The position numbers were made by a program, and so were the translations under genes. Of a stretch of DNA of 21,871 nucleotides, positions 1 through 6,009 are shown in pieces. The stretch is taken from the NCBI GenBank assembly GCA_964559455.1, contig CAZLHO010000050.1, forward strand, positions 1 to 21,871, given 5' to 3'. Each line of letters begins with the position of its first letter. Within the stretch, counting starts at the first letter, position 1. Below the pieces are notes generated by a model. That model was not told the origin of the DNA. It saw only the letters and a list, made by a program, of their open reading frames with translations, and searched no databases. This DNA is from CAZLHO01 sp964559455. GTDB lineage: Bacteria; Krumholzibacteriota; Krumholzibacteriia; LZORAL124-64-63.

Positions 1-65
1 GCGACCTTCTTCTTCGCGGCCTTCTTCTTCGGAGCCGCGGCGGCCATCATCAGGCTCTCCTCCAT
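1..65 (-). CDS. Lys/Ala-rich histone-like protein, N-terminus only (partial)
   Basis: Only the first 21 or so codons are present; the gene runs off the left edge. The visible peptide begins MEESLMMAAAAPKKKAAKKK, a short head followed by PKKKAAKKK-type repeats. Such Lys/Ala repeats are typical of bacterial histone H1-like proteins and of basic tails on HU-type nucleoid proteins, so a DNA-binding role is inferred; no globular domain is visible to confirm it. The ATG at 65 is preceded by a purine-rich GAGAGG six bases upstream. An in-frame ATG pair at 45-50, itself preceded by GGAGGAG, is an alternative start. A strong promoter lies at 306-334, giving a leader of about 235 nt. Confidence 0.55.
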   Translation of the reverse strand, partial: MEESLMMAAAAPKKKAAKKKV

Positions 66-305
66 TTTCGACCTCTCTTGATAGCTTCAACTTGTTCCGG
101 CACGACAACGCACCATGTCCACCGGCGTTGGCTAATCCGTGCTGGCTCCTTCCTCGCCACTGTTCCGGATGCTGCAGGGCAGCCCAGAAGAAGAAAGACG
201 CGAGGTCCGGCGCGCGGCACTCACGTGGTTCACTTCGTCTATCCTCTCCTTTCCGCTTTCCGGTGATCGAACTACTGTCGGCGAAGAACTCGTTGGCACA
301 AAGGC
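66..305 (-). other. Long 5' leader of the histone-like gene
   Basis: This stretch lies between the -10 element at 306-311 and the start codon at 65, so the mRNA would carry an unusually long leader. I see no convincing gene in it. A purine-rich AAAGGAGAGG followed by a GTG at 233 could start a 33-codon frame ending near 132, but the spacing to the GTG is long and the peptide resembles nothing I know. Regulation through RNA structure or a leader peptide is possible but not shown. Confidence 0.3.
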
Positions 306-334
306 ATTATTTAAAGACACGAAATTCGTGTCAA
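306..334 (-). promoter_or_regulatory. Strong sigma70-type promoter of the histone-like gene
   Basis: On the minus strand a perfect -35 TTGACA (329-334) is followed by a 17-base spacer and a -10 AATAAT (306-311, five of six matches). The surroundings are AT-rich in an otherwise GC-rich window. It lies just past the tRNA terminator, so the downstream gene is insulated from the pgk-secG-tRNA transcript. Confidence 0.75.
316..332. promoter_or_regulatory. 17-base palindrome over the -35 (operator candidate)
   Basis: GACACGAA and TTCGTGTC are perfect inverted arms around a single central A. The palindrome covers the first four bases of the -35 hexamer (minus-strand order) and most of the spacer of the 306-334 promoter. 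A dimeric repressor bound here would block RNA polymerase. The regulator is unknown. Confidence 0.45.
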
Positions 335-335
335 C

Positions 336-369
336 GAAAAAAAGAGGGACCGCATGCGCGATCCCTCTT
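336..369 (-). terminator. Intrinsic terminator after tRNA-Leu
   Basis: Read on the minus strand, arms AGAGGGA (362-368) and TCCCTCT (343-349) pair around a 12-base loop and are followed by a run of T residues (complement of 336-343). It lies just past the CCA end of the tRNA and ends the secG-tRNA transcript. Confidence 0.85.
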
Positions 370-377
370 CTTCTTCA

Positions 378-463
378 TGGTGCCCGGGGCGGGATTTGAA
401 CCCGCACGGCTTGTGGCCACTACCCCCTCAAGATAGCGTGTCTACCAATTCCACCACCCGGGC
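378..463 (-). tRNA. leuU: tRNA-Leu (anticodon GAG), CCA encoded
   Basis: The 86-base minus-strand gene folds as a class II tRNA. The acceptor arm GCCCGGG (457-463) pairs with CCCGGGC, followed by discriminator A and an encoded CCA (378-380). The D arm contains GTGGAATTGGTAGACAC, the anticodon stem is CTATC/GGTAG with loop TTGAGGG (anticodon GAG), the long variable arm pairs GGC with GCC, and the T arm contains GGGTTCAAATCCC. It reads CUC and CUU leucine codons. It lies ten bases after the secG stop and is probably processed from a secG transcript. In E. coli the GAG tRNA-Leu gene leuU also lies directly downstream of secG. Confidence 0.97.
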
Positions 464-473
464 AGGCGTCGTG

Positions 474-902
474 TCACGGCGCGGTCGACTCCTCGACGTC
501 GCCGGTGGGCTGCGCGTCATCGCCCGTCGCATCGGGCGTCGCGGCCTCTTCGCCGGTCATCGGCGTCGTCGGATCGAAGACCTCGTCGCTCGGAGGCGGC
601 AGCATCTGCTCGCCCAGCGATCCCTCTTCGAGGGCGCGCTGCACGGCGGAGCCGGGGGCGACGGTGCGGTCGGCGGTCATGATGAAGAGCACGGCCGAGG
701 TCATGAAAAAACCGACGGCGAGATAGACCGTGATCTTGGTCAGAGCCGAGGATACGGCGCGGGAGCCGAACATCTGCTGGGGCAGCCCGCCGCCGCCGCC
801 GAAGGCGCCGGCAAGACCGCCGCCCTTGCTGGACTGGACCAGCACGACGGCGATGAGCGCCAGGCTGATCACGACGTGCAGGGCCAACAGGACCGTGTAC
901 AT
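474..902 (-). CDS. secG: Protein-export translocase subunit SecG
   Basis: SecG is the small auxiliary subunit of the SecYEG channel in the inner membrane and helps SecA-driven export. The 142-residue protein starts MYTVLLALHVVISLALIAVV, a first membrane helix, followed by the family hallmark VLVQSSKGGGLAGAFGGGGG (about 20-39). A second helix follows SALTKIT (about 52-75). The last 65 residues are an acidic, Pro/Thr-rich tail of low complexity, longer than in E. coli SecG (110 residues). The ATG at 902 fits the family start and follows GAAAGAGAG; an upstream in-frame extension is not conserved-looking. A promoter-like site lies at 975-1003 and tRNA-Leu follows. Confidence 0.93.
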   Translation of the reverse strand: MYTVLLALHVVISLALIAVVLVQSSKGGGLAGAFGGGGGLPQQMFGSRAVSSALTKITVYLAVGFFMTSAVLFIMTADRTVAPGSAVQRALEEGSLGEQMLPPPSDEVFDPTTPMTGEEAATPDATGDDAQPTGDVEESTAP

Positions 903-974
903 GCCAGAACTCTCTTTCGGGGCGGGGCCCCAGGCACAGGAAAAGCCCCCGGCCACTGCCGGCGGCGGGCGGAA

Positions 975-1003
975 AATGTAACCAGCGGCGGCGGTGATGT
1001 CAA
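975..1003 (-). promoter_or_regulatory. Promoter of secG-tRNA-Leu
   Basis: A perfect -35 TTGACA (998-1003), a 17-base spacer and a -10 TACATT (975-980, four of six) lie in the 118-base pgk-secG gap. The predicted leader before the secG ATG at 902 is about 65 nt. Confidence 0.65.
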
Positions 1004-1004
1004 C

Positions 1005-1018
1005 CCGCCCCGGGGCGG
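1005..1018 (-). terminator. GC hairpin after pgk (weak terminator or 3' stabiliser)
   Basis: A perfect 14-base palindrome, CCGCCCCGGGGCGG, begins two bases past the pgk stop codon and ends just before the secG -35. No T-run follows, so it may attenuate transcription or protect the pgk mRNA end rather than stop transcription fully. Confidence 0.4.
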
Positions 1019-1020
1019 CC

Positions 1021-2217
1021 TCAGGCGTCGGCGAGGGCCTCGACGCCGGGCAGAACGCGCCCGGCCATGAATTCCAGCGAAGCGCCGCCGCCCGTCGAAA
1101 CGTGGGTCACGCGGTCGGCGAGGCCGAGCTGGTTGACGGCGGCCACGGAATCGCCGCCGCCCACGACCGTGTGGGCGCCGCGGCCGGTCGCCTCGGCCAC
1201 GGCGCGACCCACCGCGCTCGTGCCCCCGGCGAAGGCGGGAATCTCGAAGACGCCCGGAGGTCCGTTCCAGAAGACGGCCCGGGCCGCCCCCAGCTCCGCG
1301 ACGAAGCGCGCGCGCGTCTTCTCGCCGATGTCCAGTCCCTGCCAGCCGTCGGGAATGTCCGTGACCAGGACGGAACGGCGCTCGGCGTCGCCGCTGAACT
1401 CCCGGGCGACCAGACAGTCCTCGGGCAGCACCAGCTTCGCGCGCGACCGCTCGGCCTTGTCCAGGATGCGCGCGGCCACGTCCAGGCTCTCGTCGTCGAC
1501 CAGGCTGTCGCCGACGCCCAGGCCGTGCACCTTGAAGAAGGTGAAGATCATGCCGCCGCCGAGCAGCAGCACGTCCACCGTGTCGAGCAGGTTCTCGATG
1601 ACCTCGACCTTGCCCTTGACCTTGGCGCCGCCGAGCACCGCGACGAAGGGACGCGGCGGATCGTCGAGCAGCAGCCCCAGGTTCGTCAGCTCCTTCTCCA
1701 TCAGGAAGCCTGCGCAGCGGTGGTCGAAGCCCGCCCCGGCGCCGACCGTGGAGGCGTGGGCGCGATGAGCCGTGCCGAAGGCGTCGTTCACGTAGCAGTC
1801 TCCGAGGGCGCCGAGCTGGCGGGCGAAGGCGGGATCGTTGTCGGTCTCGGCCGCGGCGAAGCGCAGATTCTCCAGGAGCAGGATCTCGCCGGGCTGCAGG
1901 CGCGCGGCCTTGGCGCGGGCGTCCTCGCCGACGGTGTCTTCGGCGAAACGCACCGGCGCCTCGACGAGTTCGGCCAGACGGTCGGCGGCCGGCCGCAGCG
2001 TCATTTCGGGCACGACCTTGCCCTTGGGACGGCCGAGATGGCTCATCAGAACGACGCTGCCGCCGCCGGCGGTCACGTAGTCGATCGAGGGCAGGGCGGC
2101 GCGGATACGGGTGTCGTCCGTGATGACGCCGTCGCCGTCCAGGGGGACGTTGAAATCGACCCGCATCAACACCTTGCGGCCGGCGGGATCGAGATTGGCA
2201 AGACTCTGCTTGGGCAT
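1021..2217 (-). CDS. pgk: Phosphoglycerate kinase
   Basis: This cytoplasmic glycolytic enzyme interconverts 1,3-bisphosphoglycerate plus ADP and 3-phosphoglycerate plus ATP. The 398-residue length is normal for bacterial Pgk. Visible hallmarks are MRVDFNVPL (about 18-26), SHLGRPKG (substrate loop), NDAFGTAHRAHAST, GGAKVKGKVEVIENLL, WNGPPGVFE and the C-terminal nucleotide loop GGGDSVAAVNQ ... STGGGASLEF. The ATG at 2217 follows GGGGAG and matches the family start; an in-frame Arg-rich extension upstream is not part of the protein. A promoter at 2261-2289 lets it be expressed apart from the morphogenesis genes upstream. No gap (glyceraldehyde-3-phosphate dehydrogenase) or tpi is adjacent, unlike many genomes. 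Confidence 0.97.
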   Translation of the reverse strand: MPKQSLANLDPAGRKVLMRVDFNVPLDGDGVITDDTRIRAALPSIDYVTAGGGSVVLMSHLGRPKGKVVPEMTLRPAADRLAELVEAPVRFAEDTVGEDARAKAARLQPGEILLLENLRFAAAETDNDPAFARQLGALGDCYVNDAFGTAHRAHASTVGAGAGFDHRCAGFLMEKELTNLGLLLDDPPRPFVAVLGGAKVKGKVEVIENLLDTVDVLLLGGGMIFTFFKVHGLGVGDSLVDDESLDVAARILDKAERSRAKLVLPEDCLVAREFSGDAERRSVLVTDIPDGWQGLDIGEKTRARFVAELGAARAVFWNGPPGVFEIPAFAGGTSAVGRAVAEATGRGAHTVVGGGDSVAAVNQLGLADRVTHVSTGGGASLEFMAGRVLPGVEALADA

Positions 2218-2260
2218 GACGAGCACTCCCCGATCGGAGGTTTCTGGGACGGGCAACGGG

Positions 2261-2289
2261 ATGTTAGGCATGCGCCCGCCGGGTGTCAA
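2261..2289 (-). promoter_or_regulatory. Promoter of pgk, overlapping the comF stop codon
   Basis: A perfect -35 TTGACA (2284-2289), a 17-base spacer and a -10 TAACAT (2261-2266, four of six) are present. The TGA stop of comF (2286-2288) is inside the -35 hexamer. The predicted leader is about 37 nt. Confidence 0.65.
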
Positions 2290-3020
2290 GGCTCCCCGTC
2301 GAGCGCGCCCGAGGTCGCGGCGACGCCGGCGGCGACCGCCCACGGCGTCCGCCAACCGGCGGCCGTCAAGGCGACGGCCGCCGCGGCTGCGGTGGCTCCG
2401 GTCGTGATCAGGTCGTCGACCAGGGCCAGCCGCAGGGGTTCGTCACGGGCCGGCGTCCGGGCGACGAAGGCGCCGGCCACGTTGCCCCGGCGCAGCGAAG
2501 CGTCGGAATCGAGCCGCGCCTGCTGGGCCGTGGCTCGGCGCCGGCGCAGCAGGTCGTCTCGGACCGGCAGGCCGGTCGCTTCGGCGACCAGCGCGGCGAT
2601 CAGAGCCGCCTGGTTGAAACCGCGCTCCCGACGCCGACGCCGGTGCAGCGGGATCGGCACCAGCGCATCGACGTCGCCCCAACCCTGGCGGGCCGCGACG
2701 ACGGCGGCGACGGCCAGCCCGGCCAGCGGCCGGGCCAGGGAACGCAGGTTCCTGTACTTGCAGGCCCCGACCACCGCCGCCAGGTCGGCGTCGGTGCGGC
2801 GACCGCCGGCGAGCCCGAGCTCCGCCGCCGCGCCGTCGCGTCGCCGGCGCAGTTCCGGCGCCGGCGTCAGGCACCGCGCGCAGCCGCCGCAAAGCGCAGC
2901 CGCTCCCCCGACGCCCCGGCCGTCCGAAGCATCGGCGACGAGGCGACCGCAGAGGGCGCATCGCGGCGGCAGCAGCACGTCGAGCAGGGCGGACCCCAAC
3001 CAGGTCAAGAGCGCCAACAT
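2286..3020 (-). CDS. comF: ComF-family phosphoribosyltransferase-like protein
   Basis: The 244-residue protein has the ComF layout. An N-terminal zinc-ribbon-like module carries C21xxC24 and C44xxC47xxC50. A phosphoribosyltransferase fold follows, with VPIPLHRRRRRERGFNQA (about 121-138) and the PRPP loop VDDLITTGAT (201-210). ComF proteins act in natural transformation in several bacteria, where they link incoming single-stranded DNA to recombination, but many carriers are not known to be competent, so the role here is uncertain. The ATG at 3020 follows GGATGGAAGG. The gene lies 34 bases after aroE and its stop codon overlaps the pgk -35 box. No other competence gene is in the window. Confidence 0.88.
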   Translation of the reverse strand: MLALLTWLGSALLDVLLPPRCALCGRLVADASDGRGVGGAAALCGGCARCLTPAPELRRRRDGAAAELGLAGGRRTDADLAAVVGACKYRNLRSLARPLAGLAVAAVVAARQGWGDVDALVPIPLHRRRRRERGFNQAALIAALVAEATGLPVRDDLLRRRRATAQQARLDSDASLRRGNVAGAFVARTPARDEPLRLALVDDLITTGATAAAAAVALTAAGWRTPWAVAAGVAATSGALDGEP

Positions 3021-3054
3021 CGCCTTCCATCCGGGAGGTCGGAACCGGCGGGGA

Positions 3055-3963
3055 TCAGCGGAGCGACAGCCCGGCGGCTTCGCGCATGGCCGGCCACGGG
3101 ACCGGCTCGCCGAACCACCAGGCGAAGGACAGACCGCCCTGGCCGACCAGGGTTTCGCGCCCGTCGACGATGCGCAGGCCGGAGCGTCGGGGATAGTCCG
3201 GCAGGAGTTCGCCGTAGCGCAGGTCGAGCAGCAGGTCGGGCCCGCTGGTGGAGCCGACGAGCCGCTGCATCGGATCGGCTCCGGGACCGGCGGCGACGAC
3301 CCAGAGCGGAGCATCCGGCAGCTTGTCCTCGTCCGTCCAGGGCAGGACCCTCAGATCGACGCCGGGCGACGGTCCGCCGAGGGCGGCCCACCACTCCTGG
3401 AAGGCGCGCCGGCCGGCTTCGCCCCGACCCAGCGCCGCGACCGCGCCGACGCCCCAGTCGGCGAGGGCCAGCGCCGCGGCCCGGGCGGCGCCGCCGGTCC
3501 CCCAGAGCAGGGCCGTCCGCGGGGGATCGGGATGCGGCCAGGAGACGGCCAGGGCCCGGGCGACGCCGCCGACGTCGGTGTTGTGCCCGACCCAGCGTCC
3601 GGCCCCGCAGCGCAGGGTGTTCACCGCGCCCGCCCGCACGGCCTCGGGCGTGAGCTCGTCGCAGCAGGCGTAGGCCTCGGCCTTCAGGGGCGCCGTGACG
3701 TTGGCGCCGCAAAGGCCGGGAGCGCCTCCGGCGTCGCGCAGCGCGCGCAGCGACCCGGCGGGAATCCGCGCCGCGCGGAACTCGGCGTCGATCGCGCGGG
3801 CGCGCAGGGCGGCGGTCTGGATCGCCGGCGACAGGGAGTGGCTCACGGGGTCGCCGAAGACGGCGTAGAGGTCGCCGGCCGGGCGCCAGTCGTCGCCGTC
3901 CAGGCGCCAGCCGCTCGCGCCGGGCGCCAGCGCCAGGGGTCCGGAAGAAGCGCGCGGACTCAT
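3055..3963 (-). CDS. aroE: Shikimate dehydrogenase
   Basis: AroE reduces 3-dehydroshikimate to shikimate with NADPH in the chorismate pathway. The 302-residue protein shows the substrate motif GDPVSHSLSP (37-46), GANVTAPLKAEAY with catalytic Lys94 (87-99), NTDVGG with Asp130, the dinucleotide-binding loop LLWGTGGAARAAALAL (about 152-167) and the C-terminal LVGQGGLSFAWWFGEPVP. It is some 25 residues longer at the N-terminus than E. coli AroE. The ATG at 3963 overlaps the lgt stop (ATGA), so translation is probably coupled to lgt. The aroE-lgt pairing has no obvious metabolic logic. Confidence 0.93.
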   Translation of the reverse strand: MSPRASSGPLALAPGASGWRLDGDDWRPAGDLYAVFGDPVSHSLSPAIQTAALRARAIDAEFRAARIPAGSLRALRDAGGAPGLCGANVTAPLKAEAYACCDELTPEAVRAGAVNTLRCGAGRWVGHNTDVGGVARALAVSWPHPDPPRTALLWGTGGAARAAALALADWGVGAVAALGRGEAGRRAFQEWWAALGGPSPGVDLRVLPWTDEDKLPDAPLWVVAAGPGADPMQRLVGSTSGPDLLLDLRYGELLPDYPRRSGLRIVDGRETLVGQGGLSFAWWFGEPVPWPAMREAAGLSLR

Positions 3964-4715
3964 GCCCGTCTCCGCCGCAGGACCAGCAACAGCAACAGAC
4001 CGCCGGCGACCAGAGCCATGCTGATCCACTGGTTCGCGCTCAGCCCCAGGGCCGGCACCATGTCGGGCTCGTACCAGCGGGAGAAGTCCACCGCGAAACG
4101 CGCCACGCCGTAGAAGACCAGGAAGCGGCCGAAGGTTGTGCCGTCCGGGTCGCGCTTTCGATCCAGGAGCAACAGCAGGGCGAAGGCCAGGAAACCGCCC
4201 AGCGAACTGAAGAGCTGCGCGGGCAGCAGCGCCCCCTCGCGGGCGCAGAGCCAGCCCGCGGCGCAGTCGGGGGGAAAGACCACGCCCAGCGGTCCCTGCG
4301 TCGGGCGGCCGAAGCAGCAACCGTTCAGGAAGCAGCCGATGCGGGTGATGCCGATGCCCAGGACCACCGCCGGCGCCATCACGTCGGCCATGCGCAGGAA
4401 GGGGACCTTGCGTCGGCGGCAGAGCCACCAGACCGTCGCCGTCGCCGCGATGATGCCGCCGTAGAGGGTCAGCCCCCCCTCCCAGATGTAGAGGGCGCGG
4501 TACCAGGGATGGAAGTGGCCCGGGTGGGTCAGCACGAAATAGAGCCGCACCCCGATCAGCGACGAGATCAGCACCGCGAAGCAGAGGTCGAGCACCAGGT
4601 CCGGCGACAATCCCCGCCTGCGGCCGCGCCGCACCGAGAGCCAGATGCCCACCAGGAAACTGAGCGCCAGCAGCAGGCCGTAGCTCTTGATGAATCCGAA
4701 AATGACGGGATGCAC
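3960..4715 (-). CDS. lgt: Prolipoprotein diacylglyceryl transferase
   Basis: Lgt moves diacylglycerol from phosphatidylglycerol to the lipobox cysteine of prolipoproteins in the inner membrane. The 251-residue multi-span protein carries the signature around ITRIGCFLNGCCFGRPTQGP (about 123-142), including the Arg of the RxGCFxNGCCxG motif (Arg125), and the upstream segment WEGGLTLYGG (78-87). In E. coli a functionally important His (His103) lies in the latter segment; here it is Tyr85, which I believe is common in other phyla. The start is GTG at 4715, chosen because GAGGAGG lies five bases upstream. It follows rodA by 19 bases and overlaps aroE by four. Confidence 0.94.
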   Translation of the reverse strand: MHPVIFGFIKSYGLLLALSFLVGIWLSVRRGRRRGLSPDLVLDLCFAVLISSLIGVRLYFVLTHPGHFHPWYRALYIWEGGLTLYGGIIAATATVWWLCRRRKVPFLRMADVMAPAVVLGIGITRIGCFLNGCCFGRPTQGPLGVVFPPDCAAGWLCAREGALLPAQLFSSLGGFLAFALLLLLDRKRDPDGTTFGRFLVFYGVARFAVDFSRWYEPDMVPALGLSANQWISMALVAGGLLLLLVLRRRRA

Positions 4716-4734
4716 GAGGGCCTCCTCGATCCGG

Positions 4735-6009
4735 TCAGGCCTCGAAGCCCTGGCCGGCGATGTTCAACAGCAGCCCCAGAAGGAACGACGACACCAACAG
4801 GTTCGATCCGCCGTAGCTCAAAAAAGGCAGCGGCAGGCCGGTCACGGGCAGCAGGCCGGTGGTGATGGCCACGTTGACGAAGACATGGAAGGTGAAGTAG
4901 GCGACGATGCCGACGGCCAGCAGCGAGGCGAAGGGCTTGCGCGCCACGCGGGCCACGTGCAGGCCGCGCAGGATGATCGTCATGAAGAGCGCGAGCAGGA
5001 CCATCGCCCCGACGAAGCCCAGCTCCTCGCCCACCACCGAGAAGATGAAATCCGTATGCCGCTCGGGCAGGAACGCCAGGCCCTTCTGGGTGCCCTGCAG
5101 GTAGTGGGTGCCGGCGAAGCCCCCGGAGCCGATGGCGACCTTGCTCTGCATCGCCTGGTAGCCGGCCCCGAACATGTCGCGCGAGGGGTCGAAGAAGGTC
5201 AGCACGCGCTCCTGCTGGTAGGGCTTCAGCCGCTCCCAGAAGAAGGAGATGCCGATGCCGGTGGCGATGTTGGCCAGCAGCAGGAAGACGCTCTCCAGCA
5301 GCCGGAAGCGGGCCCGGTAGAGCAGGGCCACGAGCACGACCAGGTAGACGCCCCAGGGCCAGGCCTGGTGAACCACCGTCTCGGAGTAGAAACTGAAGAT
5401 CCCGCTGACCAGGGGCGACCCGACGCTGATCAGGAAGACCCACGAGAGCCCGTACCAGAAGACGACGCCCAGCCAGATCGCCAGGAAGACCAGGCTCGTG
5501 CCCAGGTCCGGCTCGCGCAGGACCAGCACGAAGGGCAGCAGCGCCAGCAGCAGCGAACCCGCCACCGGCACCAGGCGCCGCTCGCCGGGATCGAAGCCGC
5601 GGAGCCAGCGCGCGAGCACCAGGATCAGCGCGATCTTCGCCGGCTCGCTGGGCTGCAGCCGCACCGGCCCCAGGGCGAACCAGCGGTGGGCGCCGGCGAC
5701 CACCGGCGAGACGACCAGCACCGCCGCCAGCAGGACGAGGCAGACGACGTAGGCGACGGGCGTCAGCTCCTCCAGGTGCTCCATGGGAATCCGGCTGGCG
5801 AAGAGCATCGCGCCCCAGGCCAGGACCATCCAGATCAGCTGACGCCAGAAAACGGTCTTCGAGACCCCGGGGTCGAAGTCTTCGTAGGGGCCGTGGATGC
5901 CCTCGGTCACGCTCCACAGGGTCGCCAGGCTGAAGAGGCAGAGCCCGGCGAAAGCGAGCACGAGCAGGGTGTTCGACCTGGCGGCGCGTCCCGACCAGCC
6001 CAGCTTCAT
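4735..6009 (-). CDS. rodA: Peptidoglycan glycosyltransferase RodA (SEDS family)
   Basis: RodA polymerises glycan strands from lipid II and works with PBP2 in the MreB-guided elongasome of the inner membrane. The 424-residue protein has about ten hydrophobic helices and SEDS hallmarks: LQPSEPAKIALIL, REPDLGTSLVF, RHTDFIFSVVGEELGFVG and GLPLPFLSYGGSNLLVS. The start ATG at 6009 overlaps the PBP2 stop (ATGA), which favours equal production of the polymerase and its transpeptidase partner. The mrdA-rodA order matches the E. coli mrdAB pair. The end lies 19 bases before lgt. Confidence 0.96.
   Translation of the reverse strand: MKLGWSGRAARSNTLLVLAFAGLCLFSLATLWSVTEGIHGPYEDFDPGVSKTVFWRQLIWMVLAWGAMLFASRIPMEHLEELTPVAYVVCLVLLAAVLVVSPVVAGAHRWFALGPVRLQPSEPAKIALILVLARWLRGFDPGERRLVPVAGSLLLALLPFVLVLREPDLGTSLVFLAIWLGVVFWYGLSWVFLISVGSPLVSGIFSFYSETVVHQAWPWGVYLVVLVALLYRARFRLLESVFLLLANIATGIGISFFWERLKPYQQERVLTFFDPSRDMFGAGYQAMQSKVAIGSGGFAGTHYLQGTQKGLAFLPERHTDFIFSVVGEELGFVGAMVLLALFMTIILRGLHVARVARKPFASLLAVGIVAYFTFHVFVNVAITTGLLPVTGLPLPFLSYGGSNLLVSSFLLGLLLNIAGQGFEA

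Noticed and set aside
92..436. Plus-strand frame of 114 codons ahead of and across the tRNA
   Set aside because: It runs through the terminator and the antisense of tRNA-Leu; its end is simply a translation of tRNA sequence.
994..4113. Open frame of over 1000 codons on the plus strand
   Set aside because: It lies antisense to pgk, comF, aroE and lgt. Its translation is Arg/Ala/Gly-rich low complexity, as expected from antisense frames in GC-rich DNA.
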